From an uncultured Flavobacteriaceae bacterium (GTDB lineage Bacteria; Bacteroidota; Bacteroidia; Flavobacteriales; Flavobacteriaceae), in the NCBI GenBank assembly GCA_905479475.1, contig CAJQMT010000002.1, forward strand, positions 1 through 64,000: DNA of 64,000 bases. Direction: 5' to 3'. Positions within the stretch are counted from its first letter, which is position 1. The number at the start of each line of letters is the position of its first letter. The position numbers and the translations under genes are program-made. Positions 35,606-44,433 of this stretch are shown here, in pieces. Below the pieces are notes generated by a model. It worked only from the letters and a program-made list of their open reading frames with translations, had not been told where the DNA came from and did no database searches.

Positions 35606-35725
35606 TTAATGACAATCACAATCTGAGTCACATTTGTTTTTTTTCTTTCCTTTGAAGATGTATTTTCGAAGTAAAAATAAAAGGGCTGTTACCAATAAGA
35701 CATAAACAAGAACTTGCTGAAGCAT
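35606..35725 (-). CDS. FeoB-associated Cys-rich small membrane protein
   Basis: This 39-aa gene is too short for the ORF track. It encodes one membrane segment (LQQVLVYVLLVTALLFLLRKY) followed by a Lys-rich stretch and a short Cys/Asp/His tail (KCDSDCDCH). It starts 6 bases after the feoB stop. Small Cys-tailed proteins of this kind are annotated next to feoB in many Bacteroidota and Firmicutes, and may help ferrous iron transfer. The role of this one is inferred. Confidence 0.72.
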   Translation of the reverse strand: MLQQVLVYVLLVTALLFLLRKYIFKGKKKNKCDSDCDCH

Positions 35726-35731
35726 AAGGCA

Positions 35732-37837
35732 TTATTTTAGAATGACAAAAGTGATAAAAGCTGTAAGATAAGCCAAAGCACCCATTCCAACCAATTGTAG
35801 AATCGGCCATTTCCAAGATTTTGTCTCTCTTTTTACAATTGCCAAAGTACCCATACACTGCATCGCGAAAGCATAAAAAACCAACAACGACATTCCTGCT
35901 GGAAAATTGAATCGCTTTTCTTTGGTAATTGGATTTATTTCTGCTGCCATGCGCTGTTTGATCGTTCCTTCATCATCACTACCCACACTGTAAATAGTGG
36001 AAAGGGCCCCTACAAAAACTTCTCGAGCCGCAAAAGAACTGATCAATGCGACTCCTATTTTCCAGTCATATCCCAAGGGAGCAATCACGGGTTCTATTAT
36101 TTTTCCCATCCTACCAATGTAAGATTTTTCTAGTTTAAATGCCGCGATCTCCCCTTCTAATTCTTGTGGAGTCAAGTTCTGTGAAGTTGATTTATCCACA
36201 ACAATCTGTGAGGCATTTTTAAAATCTTCACCGCCATTAGATGCCAAAAACCAAAGTACGATAGAGATGGCTAAAATGATTTTACCTGCACCCAATACAA
36301 AAGCCTTCGTTTTTTCGAATACATCAAAAGCGATATTTTTAAGAGAGGGCAATTTGTAATTAGGCATTTCTACTATAAAAAACGTTTTTCCATCTACTTT
36401 TAGAAACTTGTTCAGTAAAAAAGCAGAAATCAATGCGGAAGCAAAACCCAATATATACAGAGCCATCAAAACCAAACCTTGCAAACTAAACAGCCCGAGA
36501 ATTCTATTGTCTGGAATGATCAAAGCAATGATAATAGCATAGACCGGTAATCGTGCAGAACAGGTGGTAAACGGTGTGACCAAAATAGTAATCAAGCGGT
36601 CTTTCCAACCTACTATATTTCGAGTAGCCATAATAGCTGGTATGGCGCATGCCGTTCCTGAAATCAAAGGAATGACACTTTTACCGCTCATTCCATAACG
36701 CCTCATAATTTTGTCCATTAAAAAAACAACTCGACTCATGTAGCCTGTTTCCTCAAGAATGGATACAAATAAAAACAAAATTGCTATTTGGGGAATGAAA
36801 ATGACAATCCCTCCGATTCCAGGGATGATGCCTTCGGTAATTAGATTGGATATAACTCCTTGTGGGAGCATTTTTTTTGCCCATTCACTAAGGTTGGAAA
36901 AGGAAAGATCAATGGAATCCATTGGCACGCTTGCCCAATTAAAGACAGACTGAAACATCACAAATAAGATGGCTGTAAAAATCACATAACCAAAAACTTT
37001 GTGCGTCAATATTCGATCCAAGTTACTGCGCAAGTCTTTTGCTTTACTTCTATCAATAAAATAGGTCTTTTTCAAAATTTCATTGATGTACTGGTAGCGG
37101 TAAATTGTTTCTTTGTGTTGGTATTTTTTTACTTGTTGTTGCTCTTTCTTAAAGGACTCTATAATCGTTCTAGAGGCTTCTGAAATAAAACTAACTGGAT
37201 TTTTTTGGGTAATCAACAGCCATGATTTGTAGGTTGAAAAACCTTTAAGTCTCGATTTTATTTTTTCGAAATAAGCTTTGTCTATTTTATCTGAGATCGA
37301 CTGAAGAGGTGTGGTATCAAAAGTTTCATAGCGAAGAAGTGCTTCTTTTAAAGTCTCTATCCCTTCTCTTTTCCGCGCACTTACTAAAACAATCTCTGTA
37401 TTTAAAATTGTTTTTAATGCCTCTATGTTGATAGAAATTCCTTTTCTATCCATTTGATCGGCCATATTGACAACCAATAGGGTGGGAATTTTTAAATCTT
37501 TCACTTGCGTAAAAAGCAACAAATTCCGCTTGATGTTTTCTACCTCTGCAACCACCACCACAATGTCTGGATAATTTTCGTGGTCACTGTCTAGCAGGGT
37601 TTCCAAAACGATACTTTCGTCTAAGGATGTTGGGTTGATACTGTACGTTCCTGGCAAATCGGTAATAATTGCTGTTTCCTTAGCTCCTAATTTACAGGTC
37701 CCTTGTTTTTTATCTACCGTAATTCCTGGATAATTTCCTACTTTCTGTGTAAGTCCAGTAAGTTGATTGAATAAAGAAGTTTTTCCTGTATTCGGATTCC
37801 CTACCAAGGAGATGTTTACCGTTTTTTTAGATTTCAT
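35732..37837 (-). CDS. feoB: Ferrous iron transport protein B
   Basis: FeoB imports Fe2+ across the inner membrane. The N-terminal G domain (about residues 1-170) has G1 GNPNTGKTS, G3 DLPGTYS, and the G4-like NMAD. A helical insertion follows, and then the paired gate domains with many membrane segments (ISGTACAIPAIMATR, TTCSARLPVYA). Length 701 aa is complete. It overlaps feoA by 11 bases, which indicates translational coupling, and is followed by the small Cys-rich gene, so the order is feoA-feoB-small protein. Confidence 0.96.
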   Translation of the reverse strand: MKSKKTVNISLVGNPNTGKTSLFNQLTGLTQKVGNYPGITVDKKQGTCKLGAKETAIITDLPGTYSINPTSLDESIVLETLLDSDHENYPDIVVVVAEVENIKRNLLLFTQVKDLKIPTLLVVNMADQMDRKGISINIEALKTILNTEIVLVSARKREGIETLKEALLRYETFDTTPLQSISDKIDKAYFEKIKSRLKGFSTYKSWLLITQKNPVSFISEASRTIIESFKKEQQQVKKYQHKETIYRYQYINEILKKTYFIDRSKAKDLRSNLDRILTHKVFGYVIFTAILFVMFQSVFNWASVPMDSIDLSFSNLSEWAKKMLPQGVISNLITEGIIPGIGGIVIFIPQIAILFLFVSILEETGYMSRVVFLMDKIMRRYGMSGKSVIPLISGTACAIPAIMATRNIVGWKDRLITILVTPFTTCSARLPVYAIIIALIIPDNRILGLFSLQGLVLMALYILGFASALISAFLLNKFLKVDGKTFFIVEMPNYKLPSLKNIAFDVFEKTKAFVLGAGKIILAISIVLWFLASNGGEDFKNASQIVVDKSTSQNLTPQELEGEIAAFKLEKSYIGRMGKIIEPVIAPLGYDWKIGVALISSFAAREVFVGALSTIYSVGSDDEGTIKQRMAAEINPITKEKRFNFPAGMSLLVFYAFAMQCMGTLAIVKRETKSWKWPILQLVGMGALAYLTAFITFVILK

Positions 37838-38066
37838 CGCACAAGAGTTTGGCTAAAATAATACGTTGTGCTGTTTCTCGACGAATTGCAAAATGACTTC
37901 CGTTCACACTAATATACAAAGGGTCTTTCATGGGGGCTGATTGAATCAAAACAACCTGTTTCCCAGGGATGCATCCCATCTCCATCAAAGCCAATGGAAT
38001 TTCATCAAAAGCCAATTCCTCAATGGTGGCTTTTTCTCCTTTTTGTAAATCTGCAACTGTACGCAT
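37827..38066 (-). CDS. feoA: Ferrous iron transport protein A
   Basis: This 79-aa SH3-like FeoA protein (ALMEMGCIPGKQVVLIQSAP, FAIRRETAQRIIL) acts in the cytoplasm as a partner of FeoB. It overlaps the start of feoB by 11 bases. Confidence 0.9.
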   Translation of the reverse strand: MRTVADLQKGEKATIEELAFDEIPLALMEMGCIPGKQVVLIQSAPMKDPLYISVNGSHFAIRRETAQRIILAKLLCDEI

Positions 38067-38151
38067 TTGTCCTTGAACTCTTATTAAAAGTGAAACAAAG
38101 GTAAGGATTTAGAATGATTCTAAAGAGGGCTTTGCTATAAAAAGCAAAGAA

Positions 38152-38823
38152 TTATCTTTCTTGTTGTAGCAAGCGAATATCCGAAATCAATCGTTGTACA
38201 TCTTTCAAGTCGGTTCCATCGTAATAACCACGGATTCTTTTCTTTTTGTCAATCAAGACAAATTGTTCTGTGTGAATAAAATCTTGATCGCCTCCGTCTC
38301 CTTCATCCAATACGGCAAAATAACTTTTGCGAGCAAGTTTGTAAATCTCTTTTTTGGTTCCCGTAACCAAATGCCACTTATTTGAAAGGACTCCTTTTGC
38401 ATCCGCATAAGTTTTGAGTATCGGAACACTGTCCATGACGGGAGTGACGGAATGAGAAAGCAGTAGAATTTCAGGATCGTTCAAAAATTCTTTTTGTACA
38501 ACTCCCATATTTGTGGTCATTACTGGGCAGATTGTTCCGCATCGGGTAAAGAAAAAATCGGTCACATAAATCTTATCTTCGAATGTTTGCTCTGTCACCT
38601 CCTCTCCATTTTGGTTGATCAGGTCAAAATTGGCGATGGTATGATTTTTCCGAATGTGCTGCATCGAAGCATCTACCAAACGGGGGTTGACATCGACAGG
38701 ACTGTAAATAGGCAATATTTTTTGCGGAGTCAAGAGCTGATAAAAAACACAAACACCGACAATACTAAAGGCCAACATTGTCAGGAGGGTTGGAATTGAT
38801 TTCTTAAAAAAATGTGTACTCAT
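38152..38823 (-). CDS. SCO1/SenC family protein
   Basis: A membrane anchor (about 13-32) precedes a thioredoxin-fold domain with the copper-binding pair C-x3-C in FTRCGTICPVM and the downstream His in DFIHTEQFVLID. SCO proteins deliver copper to, or reduce, the CuA centre of cytochrome oxidase in the periplasm. The gene stands alone; no oxidase gene is in the window. A short CTTTGC/GCAAAG hairpin lies just after it. Confidence 0.9.
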   Translation of the reverse strand: MSTHFFKKSIPTLLTMLAFSIVGVCVFYQLLTPQKILPIYSPVDVNPRLVDASMQHIRKNHTIANFDLINQNGEEVTEQTFEDKIYVTDFFFTRCGTICPVMTTNMGVVQKEFLNDPEILLLSHSVTPVMDSVPILKTYADAKGVLSNKWHLVTGTKKEIYKLARKSYFAVLDEGDGGDQDFIHTEQFVLIDKKKRIRGYYDGTDLKDVQRLISDIRLLQQER

Positions 38824-38961
38824 CTTTATAATTTAATTACAAATTTAAGAAGTATTTTCCGACAAATTACCATTTTATTAACACCAATTACGACAGTACA
38901 CCTCTCCATAATTCCACTTTAATTATGTACATTTGCTTTCGTATTTTACAAAAAACACCTT

Positions 38962-40302
38962 ATGGAAATTCTTATAAAAGCTTCGCAGTTCCTGCTAAGT
39001 CTGTCCTTACTGATCGTACTTCATGAATTGGGGCATTTTATCCCTGCCAAACTATTCAAAACAAGAGTAGAAAAATTTTATTTGTTCTTTGATTATAAAT
39101 TTTCTCTTCTCAAGAAAAAAATAGGGGGCACCGAGTATGGTATTGGCTGGATTCCGTTAGGAGGATATGTAAAAATCTCGGGAATGATTGACGAAAGCAT
39201 GGATACCGAGCAGCTACAAGAACCTGCAAAACCTTGGGAATTTCGTTCGAAACCAGCCTGGCAACGTTTGATTATTATGCTCGGTGGTATTTTTGTCAAT
39301 TTTATCTTAGGATTTGCGCTTTACATTTTAATTCTTTTTACTTGGGGAGAAAGCTACATCTCTAATGAAAATTTAGAGGGAGGCATTTGGGTTACAAATC
39401 GATTAGGAACAGAATTGGGCTTACAAACAGGGGATCAAATAAAAACCATTGACGGAAAACCCATCAAAGCTTTCTCGAATATTGTACCCGAATTAATCAA
39501 TGGAAATGAATTTACAATAGAAAGAGAAGGACAACGTATTGTAAAAGAGATACCGGTTGATTTTATTGCAAAATTAATTGAAGAAGGCAAAGGGCGTTTT
39601 ATTTCTCCTCGTTATCCTTTTGTTGTCGGACAAATTTCTGAGTCCTCTCTCAATATAAAAAGTGGTTTGCAGTCTAAAGACATGATTACTGCCATCAACA
39701 ATACGCCTGTCAAATATTTTGACCAAGCTGAAATCCTTTTGAGCCCATTCAAAAACCAAGAGGTTTCTTTGACTGTAAAAAGAGGAAAGGAACAACTAGA
39801 AATTCCTGTCACACTGGATGAAAATGGGAAAACAGGAGTCGCTCTCGGTGCGCTCTCCAACGAAGACATGGAGCGATTGGGTTATTACACCTTAGAGACA
39901 AAGACCTACAGTTTCGGTGAAGCTATTCCCGCGGGAATTGAAAAAGGATATGGTACTTTAACAGGGTACCTCAAACAATTGAAAAAAGTATTCAACCCAG
40001 AAACAGGAGCTTACAAAGGCTTGGGTGGATTTATTTCTATCGGAAGTATTTTTCCTTCCACCTGGAGCTGGCAAGTATTTTGGAGCATCACCGCGTTCTT
40101 ATCCATCATGCTCGCAGTCATGAATTTGTTGCCTATTCCTGCTTTGGATGGTGGTCATGTGGTATTTACATTGTACGAAATGATCACAGGTAAAAAACCG
40201 AGTGATAAGTTTTTAGAATATGCTCAGATCACTGGTTTTGTTCTTCTAATGGCCTTGCTATTGTTTGCCAATGCCAATGATGTTATCAAACTATTTGATT
40301 AA
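38962..40302 (+). CDS. rseP: RIP metalloprotease RseP (site-2 protease)
   Basis: The zinc motif HELGHFIPAK lies in the first membrane segment and the second conserved motif NLLPIPALDGGHV in the third, as in M50 site-2 proteases. Two PDZ-like domains lie between them (about residues 125-290). It cleaves membrane proteins such as anti-sigma factors within the bilayer. A -7 box TACATTTG lies at 38928-38935, 27 bases before the ATG. It is convergent with bioB. Confidence 0.94.
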   Translation: MEILIKASQFLLSLSLLIVLHELGHFIPAKLFKTRVEKFYLFFDYKFSLLKKKIGGTEYGIGWIPLGGYVKISGMIDESMDTEQLQEPAKPWEFRSKPAWQRLIIMLGGIFVNFILGFALYILILFTWGESYISNENLEGGIWVTNRLGTELGLQTGDQIKTIDGKPIKAFSNIVPELINGNEFTIEREGQRIVKEIPVDFIAKLIEEGKGRFISPRYPFVVGQISESSLNIKSGLQSKDMITAINNTPVKYFDQAEILLSPFKNQEVSLTVKRGKEQLEIPVTLDENGKTGVALGALSNEDMERLGYYTLETKTYSFGEAIPAGIEKGYGTLTGYLKQLKKVFNPETGAYKGLGGFISIGSIFPSTWSWQVFWSITAFLSIMLAVMNLLPIPALDGGHVVFTLYEMITGKKPSDKFLEYAQITGFVLLMALLLFANANDVIKLFD

Positions 40303-40328
40303 AAAAAATAAAACAACTTTACAAAAAA

Positions 40329-40365
40329 ATCCCGTTACAACATGTTGTGTAACGGGATTTTTTTA
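40329..40365. terminator. bidirectional terminator between rseP and bioB
   Basis: ATCCCGTTACA and TGTAACGGGAT form an 11-bp stem flanked by A7 on the left and T7 on the right, so it can stop transcription from both convergent genes. Confidence 0.92.
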
Positions 40366-40378
40366 TTGAAAATAAGCC

Positions 40379-41488
40379 TTAGTCTTTTAACTGAGCTCTT
40401 ATCTCTTTTGCTTTTACTTTCGATTCTTCGTTTCGTTCAATTTTATGTTCTGGACGTGTCCATTTCGGATTCTCTCCTTGCGCTTTGTATTCAGAATGCT
40501 GCGATTCTACAGTTTTTGGCTGTACCTTTTTCGTAAAAGGTTTCATCGGATTTAAGCCCAATTTTTTGAACAATTTCATGTCTTCATTTACATCAGGATT
40601 TGGCGTGGTTAGCAATTTATCTCCTGCAAAAATAGAATTTGCTCCGGAAAAGAAACACATGGCTTGCCCTTCTTGACTCATCTGGGTTCTTCCTGCCGAC
40701 AAACGCACTTGGGTTTCTGGCATCACAATACGTGTTGTAGCGACCATCCGAATCATCTCCCAAATTTCTACAGGTTTTTGATCTTCTAATGGCGTTCCTT
40801 CCACGGCTACCAATGCATTGATAGGTGTCGATTCTGGTTGTGGGTTTAAAGTGGACAAGGCAACTAACATTCCTGCTCTGTCCTCAATAGTTTCCCCCAT
40901 TCCAATAATACCTCCTGAGCAAACAGTAACATTTGTTTTACGGACATTGTCAATCGTATCCAAACGATCCTGGTAACCTCTTGTCGATATAACCTCTTTG
41001 TAATATTCTTCAGAAGAATCTAAATTATGATTGTAAGCGTACAAACCGGCCTCTGCCAATCTTTTTGCTTGGTTTTCTGTTACCATTCCCAATGTACAGC
41101 AAACCTCCATATCTAATTTATTAATGGTACGAACCATTTCCAATACTTCGTCAAATTCTGGACCGTCTTTCACATTACGCCAAGATGCTCCCATACAAAC
41201 TCGCGAGGATCCACTTGCCTTCGCTCTTAAAGCCTGCGCTTTTACTTGTTGTACCGGCATTAAGTCATTTCCTTCAATATCGGTATGGTATCTTGCAGCT
41301 TGTGGGCAATAGCCACAATCTTCAGAACATCCTCCCGTTTTTATTGACAGTAAAGTTGACACTTGAACTGCATTTGGATCATGATGCAAACGGTGTATCT
41401 GAGCAGCCTCAAACAAGAGTTCCATCAAGGGTTTGTTATAAATCTTTAAGATCTCTTCTTTTGTCCAATTATGTCTGATTTCACTCAT
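40379..41488 (-). CDS. bioB: Biotin synthase
   Basis: BioB is the radical-SAM enzyme that inserts sulfur into dethiobiotin. The [4Fe-4S] motif is C-x3-C-x2-C in GGCSEDCGYCPQ, and the [2Fe-2S] ligand regions (CMGASWRNV, VCCTLGM, NVTVCSGGIIGMGE) are intact. At 369 aa it carries a charged C-terminal tail of about 45 residues beyond the barrel. The next gene downstream of its start is a ketoacyl synthase on the same strand; the other biotin gene here, bioA, is 20 kb away. Confidence 0.97.
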   Translation of the reverse strand: MSEIRHNWTKEEILKIYNKPLMELLFEAAQIHRLHHDPNAVQVSTLLSIKTGGCSEDCGYCPQAARYHTDIEGNDLMPVQQVKAQALRAKASGSSRVCMGASWRNVKDGPEFDEVLEMVRTINKLDMEVCCTLGMVTENQAKRLAEAGLYAYNHNLDSSEEYYKEVISTRGYQDRLDTIDNVRKTNVTVCSGGIIGMGETIEDRAGMLVALSTLNPQPESTPINALVAVEGTPLEDQKPVEIWEMIRMVATTRIVMPETQVRLSAGRTQMSQEGQAMCFFSGANSIFAGDKLLTTPNPDVNEDMKLFKKLGLNPMKPFTKKVQPKTVESQHSEYKAQGENPKWTRPEHKIERNEESKVKAKEIRAQLKD

Positions 41489-41560
41489 AATTACTCTAAA
41501 TTTTTCGATTTCAAAAATACGTAATTAAATGATTGTTGTCCTATTCAATTAAATATATTT

Positions 41561-42718
41561 TTATTTTACAAGCAATATACTAACTGCATTCCCGCCAAAA
41601 CCCACGGCATTAATCAGTACTGAATTTATCTTTTTAGGGTCTTTATTTTTTTCTAAAAAAGGGACCGGAATAAACTGCTGGTATTGCAACATCAATAGCG
41701 CCAGCTCCATACTTAGGACTCCAGACGCGCCAAGAGTGTGTCCAATTTTCCATTTATTGGTTGTGAGGGCTGGCAGTTCTGCATCAAATACGCTTTGAAT
41801 CGCCTTGTATTCTGACAGATCTCCTTTTATAGTACCTGGTGCATGCATGACAATAACATCTACACTTTCCAACTTTGCATCTTGTAATGCCATTCGCATG
41901 GACTTTTGAAAACACAAAGCATCTGACGAAATTGATATGTTGTGTTTTAATTTTTCAGTAGCATATCCAACTCCCGAAATAAGCGCCAATGAATTTTTAG
42001 AAATTCCTTTTTCTAAACAAATAGCGACGGCTCCTTCTCCCAACACCATCGTGTTTTTTTCTTTGGAAAAATCAAAAGCTCGGCAAGGATATTTTGTTTC
42101 TTCTTGTTTGGCATAAATTTTCAAGGCTTTCATTTGAGCTACCGTAAATGCTGTCAAAGGGGCTTCACTGCCTCCCACAAGAAAAGTTTCAGCCATTCCT
42201 GAACGCAACCATGCCACACCATTTAGAAGGGAATGCAAGGCGGTGGAACAGGTAATTGAATGACTGATTACGGGACCTTTTGTTTGCAAATCATGTGCGA
42301 CCCATGAGGCAATATTCCCCAAAGTTGTTGTGGGAGAAGTTAGTGTTTCTGTTCTCCCAAAAGGATCGGACTGAAAAGCATCGTAGTATTTCTCAAAAAG
42401 TTCGGTAGCTCCTCTGGAGGAACCTATATTCACTCCAAAAGATTGATCCCAAGAGACTTTTTCCAAAGCCCTTCTTGATACATACATGGCCAACAAAACA
42501 GATCTATCTAGGTTTTTATATTTGCTATCCGAATCTCTAAAAGCCTCCACTTCTTTATTTAGTATGTCAGATATGGCACTTACAGGGGCACTGAATTTAC
42601 CGAAATCTTTGGTAGCTAGAAAGTGGTTTGGATTCAAGTAACTATTCCAAACAGATCTAGAAGAATTTCCTAAACTTGAAATAGATGAAAAACTTGCAAT
42701 TGAAATGGGTTCTTTCAT
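41561..42718 (-). CDS. Beta-ketoacyl synthase (KAS I/II-like)
   Basis: The thiolase-fold protein has a catalytic Cys in SITCSTALHS and the two histidines in VIMHAPGT and IGHTLGASG, so a functional C-H-H condensing enzyme is expected. At 385 aa it is shorter than FabF. It lies 72 bases upstream of bioB on the same strand. Since ordinary fatty acid synthesis genes are absent here, it may make or extend the pimeloyl precursor of biotin; that is inferred from position only. Confidence 0.85.
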   Translation of the reverse strand: MKEPISIASFSSISSLGNSSRSVWNSYLNPNHFLATKDFGKFSAPVSAISDILNKEVEAFRDSDSKYKNLDRSVLLAMYVSRRALEKVSWDQSFGVNIGSSRGATELFEKYYDAFQSDPFGRTETLTSPTTTLGNIASWVAHDLQTKGPVISHSITCSTALHSLLNGVAWLRSGMAETFLVGGSEAPLTAFTVAQMKALKIYAKQEETKYPCRAFDFSKEKNTMVLGEGAVAICLEKGISKNSLALISGVGYATEKLKHNISISSDALCFQKSMRMALQDAKLESVDVIVMHAPGTIKGDLSEYKAIQSVFDAELPALTTNKWKIGHTLGASGVLSMELALLMLQYQQFIPVPFLEKNKDPKKINSVLINAVGFGGNAVSILLVK

Positions 42719-42802
42719 GAAAATCGAATAAGCTACAAATATAATTTGTTTCTACTTGCTAGAACATAATATTCGAAAATTCTTAAGAGTGTTTCGGTCA
42801 AG

Positions 42803-42982
42803 TCATTTGCTTACAATAGTAATGAACTTTTGTTGATGTACCTCCTCATTTTGCTGTACCTGTAACAATTTATCTTCCTGCGCTTTGAGAACAAAGAGCA
42901 ATCCAACAACCAATATGATAAGAATAATTGCGAGATAACCTTCATTCAATTTTCGGAATCTATCGATAAACATAAATGTCAT
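42803..42982 (-). CDS. Small single-span membrane protein (hypothetical)
   Basis: This 59-aa reading frame is just below the ORF track cutoff. It has one convincing membrane segment (YLAIILIILVVGLLFVL, about residues 16-32) with Arg/Lys before it and a Gln/Glu-rich tail after it. It lies in an otherwise empty 467-base gap (42719-43185) where I see no other gene. There is no family match I know of, so it is tentative. Confidence 0.4.
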   Translation of the reverse strand: MTFMFIDRFRKLNEGYLAIILIILVVGLLFVLKAQEDKLLQVQQNEEVHQQKFITIVSK

Positions 42983-43185
42983 TTTTTTAATGAATGTTTG
43001 GTATTAAAACCTAATTTCAAGCAGGGATGAAGGACAAACATGAGTCGAAAAGACTTTTTATTTATAGCAAGATACAATATCTTGTGAAGAACATGTATGC
43101 AAGAGCAATACATTAAATAACGAAACAATAACGGAAATAAGTGGGGTATTTACTGTTAAATCTGTGTTGTACAAAACAACGATTG

Positions 43186-43920
43186 CTAATTTCTCCCTTT
43201 TTCATCAGGATACATTTGACAAACAGGGTCACTCTGCCAGAATTGCTTGGTCTCTACATCCATGAGCGTCAACGGGTTTTTATGAGCGGCTCCAGTATCG
43301 ACATTCCATACGTTGGCTACATTTTTAGGAATCGCTTCGCCAATTCTTGAGAGCGCTGTATGTCCAATAAATATTTCATGGTAACGCGTCAATCGCTTCG
43401 GATAAAAAATATTTCCTTTTTCTAAATTTTTGTCCATTGCCAATACCATCTCCCACAAAGAGCGATCCCAGTACAACATCTTCTCAAAATATTCGTCTTT
43501 GACGCCATTTTGGTTCGTAAACCCAGCATGCACAAACAAACGGTTTTTTTGGTCAATATAATAGTTTACCAAATTTTCAAAAAAATACAGATGTATGTTT
43601 CTAATATTCATAGATACCTTGGCATACGAATCTATCGTTGTTTGCCCTCCGTGAAACAACCATGTCTCATTGCTCTCTCCATACTTCAGCCAACGGTAAA
43701 AAAGTTCATCGTGATTTCCTCGTAAGAATATACAGGTATGAATTGATTTCAATTCTATCAAATAATTGATCAACTCTGGGGTTTGACTCCAACCATCGAC
43801 GTAATCACCTAAAAAGACAAGCGTATCATCTGGTGTCACTTTCGCGCGATCCAATACTTGTATCAATGCTTTCAATGCGCCGTGAATATCTCCAATTACA
43901 AGGGTTCGGGTTGAGGTCAT
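43186..43920 (-). CDS. Calcineurin-like metallophosphoesterase (PPP-type serine/threonine phosphatase)
   Basis: The metal-binding motifs GDIHGALKAL, GDYVDGWSQ and RGNHDE occur in order near the N-terminus, and further histidines are in FVHAGFTN and FIGHTAL. This matches small bacterial PPP phosphatases (ApaH/PrpA-like) that act on phosphoproteins or dinucleotides. The substrate is unknown. It is a single gene with no evident operon partner. Confidence 0.88.
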   Translation of the reverse strand: MTSTRTLVIGDIHGALKALIQVLDRAKVTPDDTLVFLGDYVDGWSQTPELINYLIELKSIHTCIFLRGNHDELFYRWLKYGESNETWLFHGGQTTIDSYAKVSMNIRNIHLYFFENLVNYYIDQKNRLFVHAGFTNQNGVKDEYFEKMLYWDRSLWEMVLAMDKNLEKGNIFYPKRLTRYHEIFIGHTALSRIGEAIPKNVANVWNVDTGAAHKNPLTLMDVETKQFWQSDPVCQMYPDEKGRN

Positions 43921-44097
43921 TTTTTTCTTTTCAAAGCTAACGGAAAGTTTTCAAAATACCACACGATCATTCCTGAAATTTGAGATGCGCTAAAAAACAA
44001 TCACAACTTTACGTGTGACGCACTGCATTCACTATTGCGAAGCAAACTAGTACTATTTTAAAAAAAGACCTATGGTAAAAGTGTGATTTCTATACAA

Positions 44098-44130
44098 GAA
44101 AGCCGCTCCGGAAAAGAGCGGCTTTTGTTT
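44098..44130 (+). terminator. Orphan intrinsic terminator
   Basis: AAGCCGCTC and GAGCGGCTT form a 9-bp stem followed by TTGTTT on the plus strand, yet no plus-strand gene precedes it: the phosphoesterase upstream is transcribed the other way. It may end a small RNA from 43921-44100. Confidence 0.6.
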
Positions 44131-44373
44131 GACTGGATAACCACAACCAATCAAAAATTAACTAACCAAACTTAATATGAACATCAATCTATTTATTATT
44201 TTTCAGGTAGCCTGCAAAGACCTTCCATCTCTAATTTAATAATGTCTAGAATTCAATTAAATCTAGTGTGTATTGTGCAAGACTCGTGCCAAAATTGATT
44301 TATTCGGAAAAAAGTTTCTAAAATTAGCTTCGTCCAAAAAGAACTACATCCAGAGAATATACTTCCCTTTCGA

Positions 44374-44409
44374 AACAAAAAAAGGGCTTCTCAACGTTGA
44401 GAAGCCCTT
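44374..44409 (-). terminator. Terminator of the ATP synthase operon
   Basis: On the minus strand a fully palindromic stem (AAGGGCTTCTCAAC and its complement) is followed by T7, just after the atpG stop. Confidence 0.9.
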
Positions 44410-44433
44410 CACTATTATTTTGCTCTTTAAAAA

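Larger units (their letters stand above)
43921..44433. other. Intergenic region with an orphan plus-strand terminator
   Basis: No convincing gene lies in these 513 bases. The only clear signals are the hairpin at 44098-44130 (listed separately) and the atpG terminator at its right end. A 20-codon frame at 44176 has nothing to support it. Confidence 0.5.

Noticed and set aside
41518-41523. TACGTA upstream of bioB
   Set aside because: Single copy without phasing; biotin genes have no reason to share the nitrate operator.
44176-44238. 20-codon ORF in the gap before the ATP synthase terminator
   Set aside because: It is too short, has no motif and no supporting promoter; kept as non-coding.
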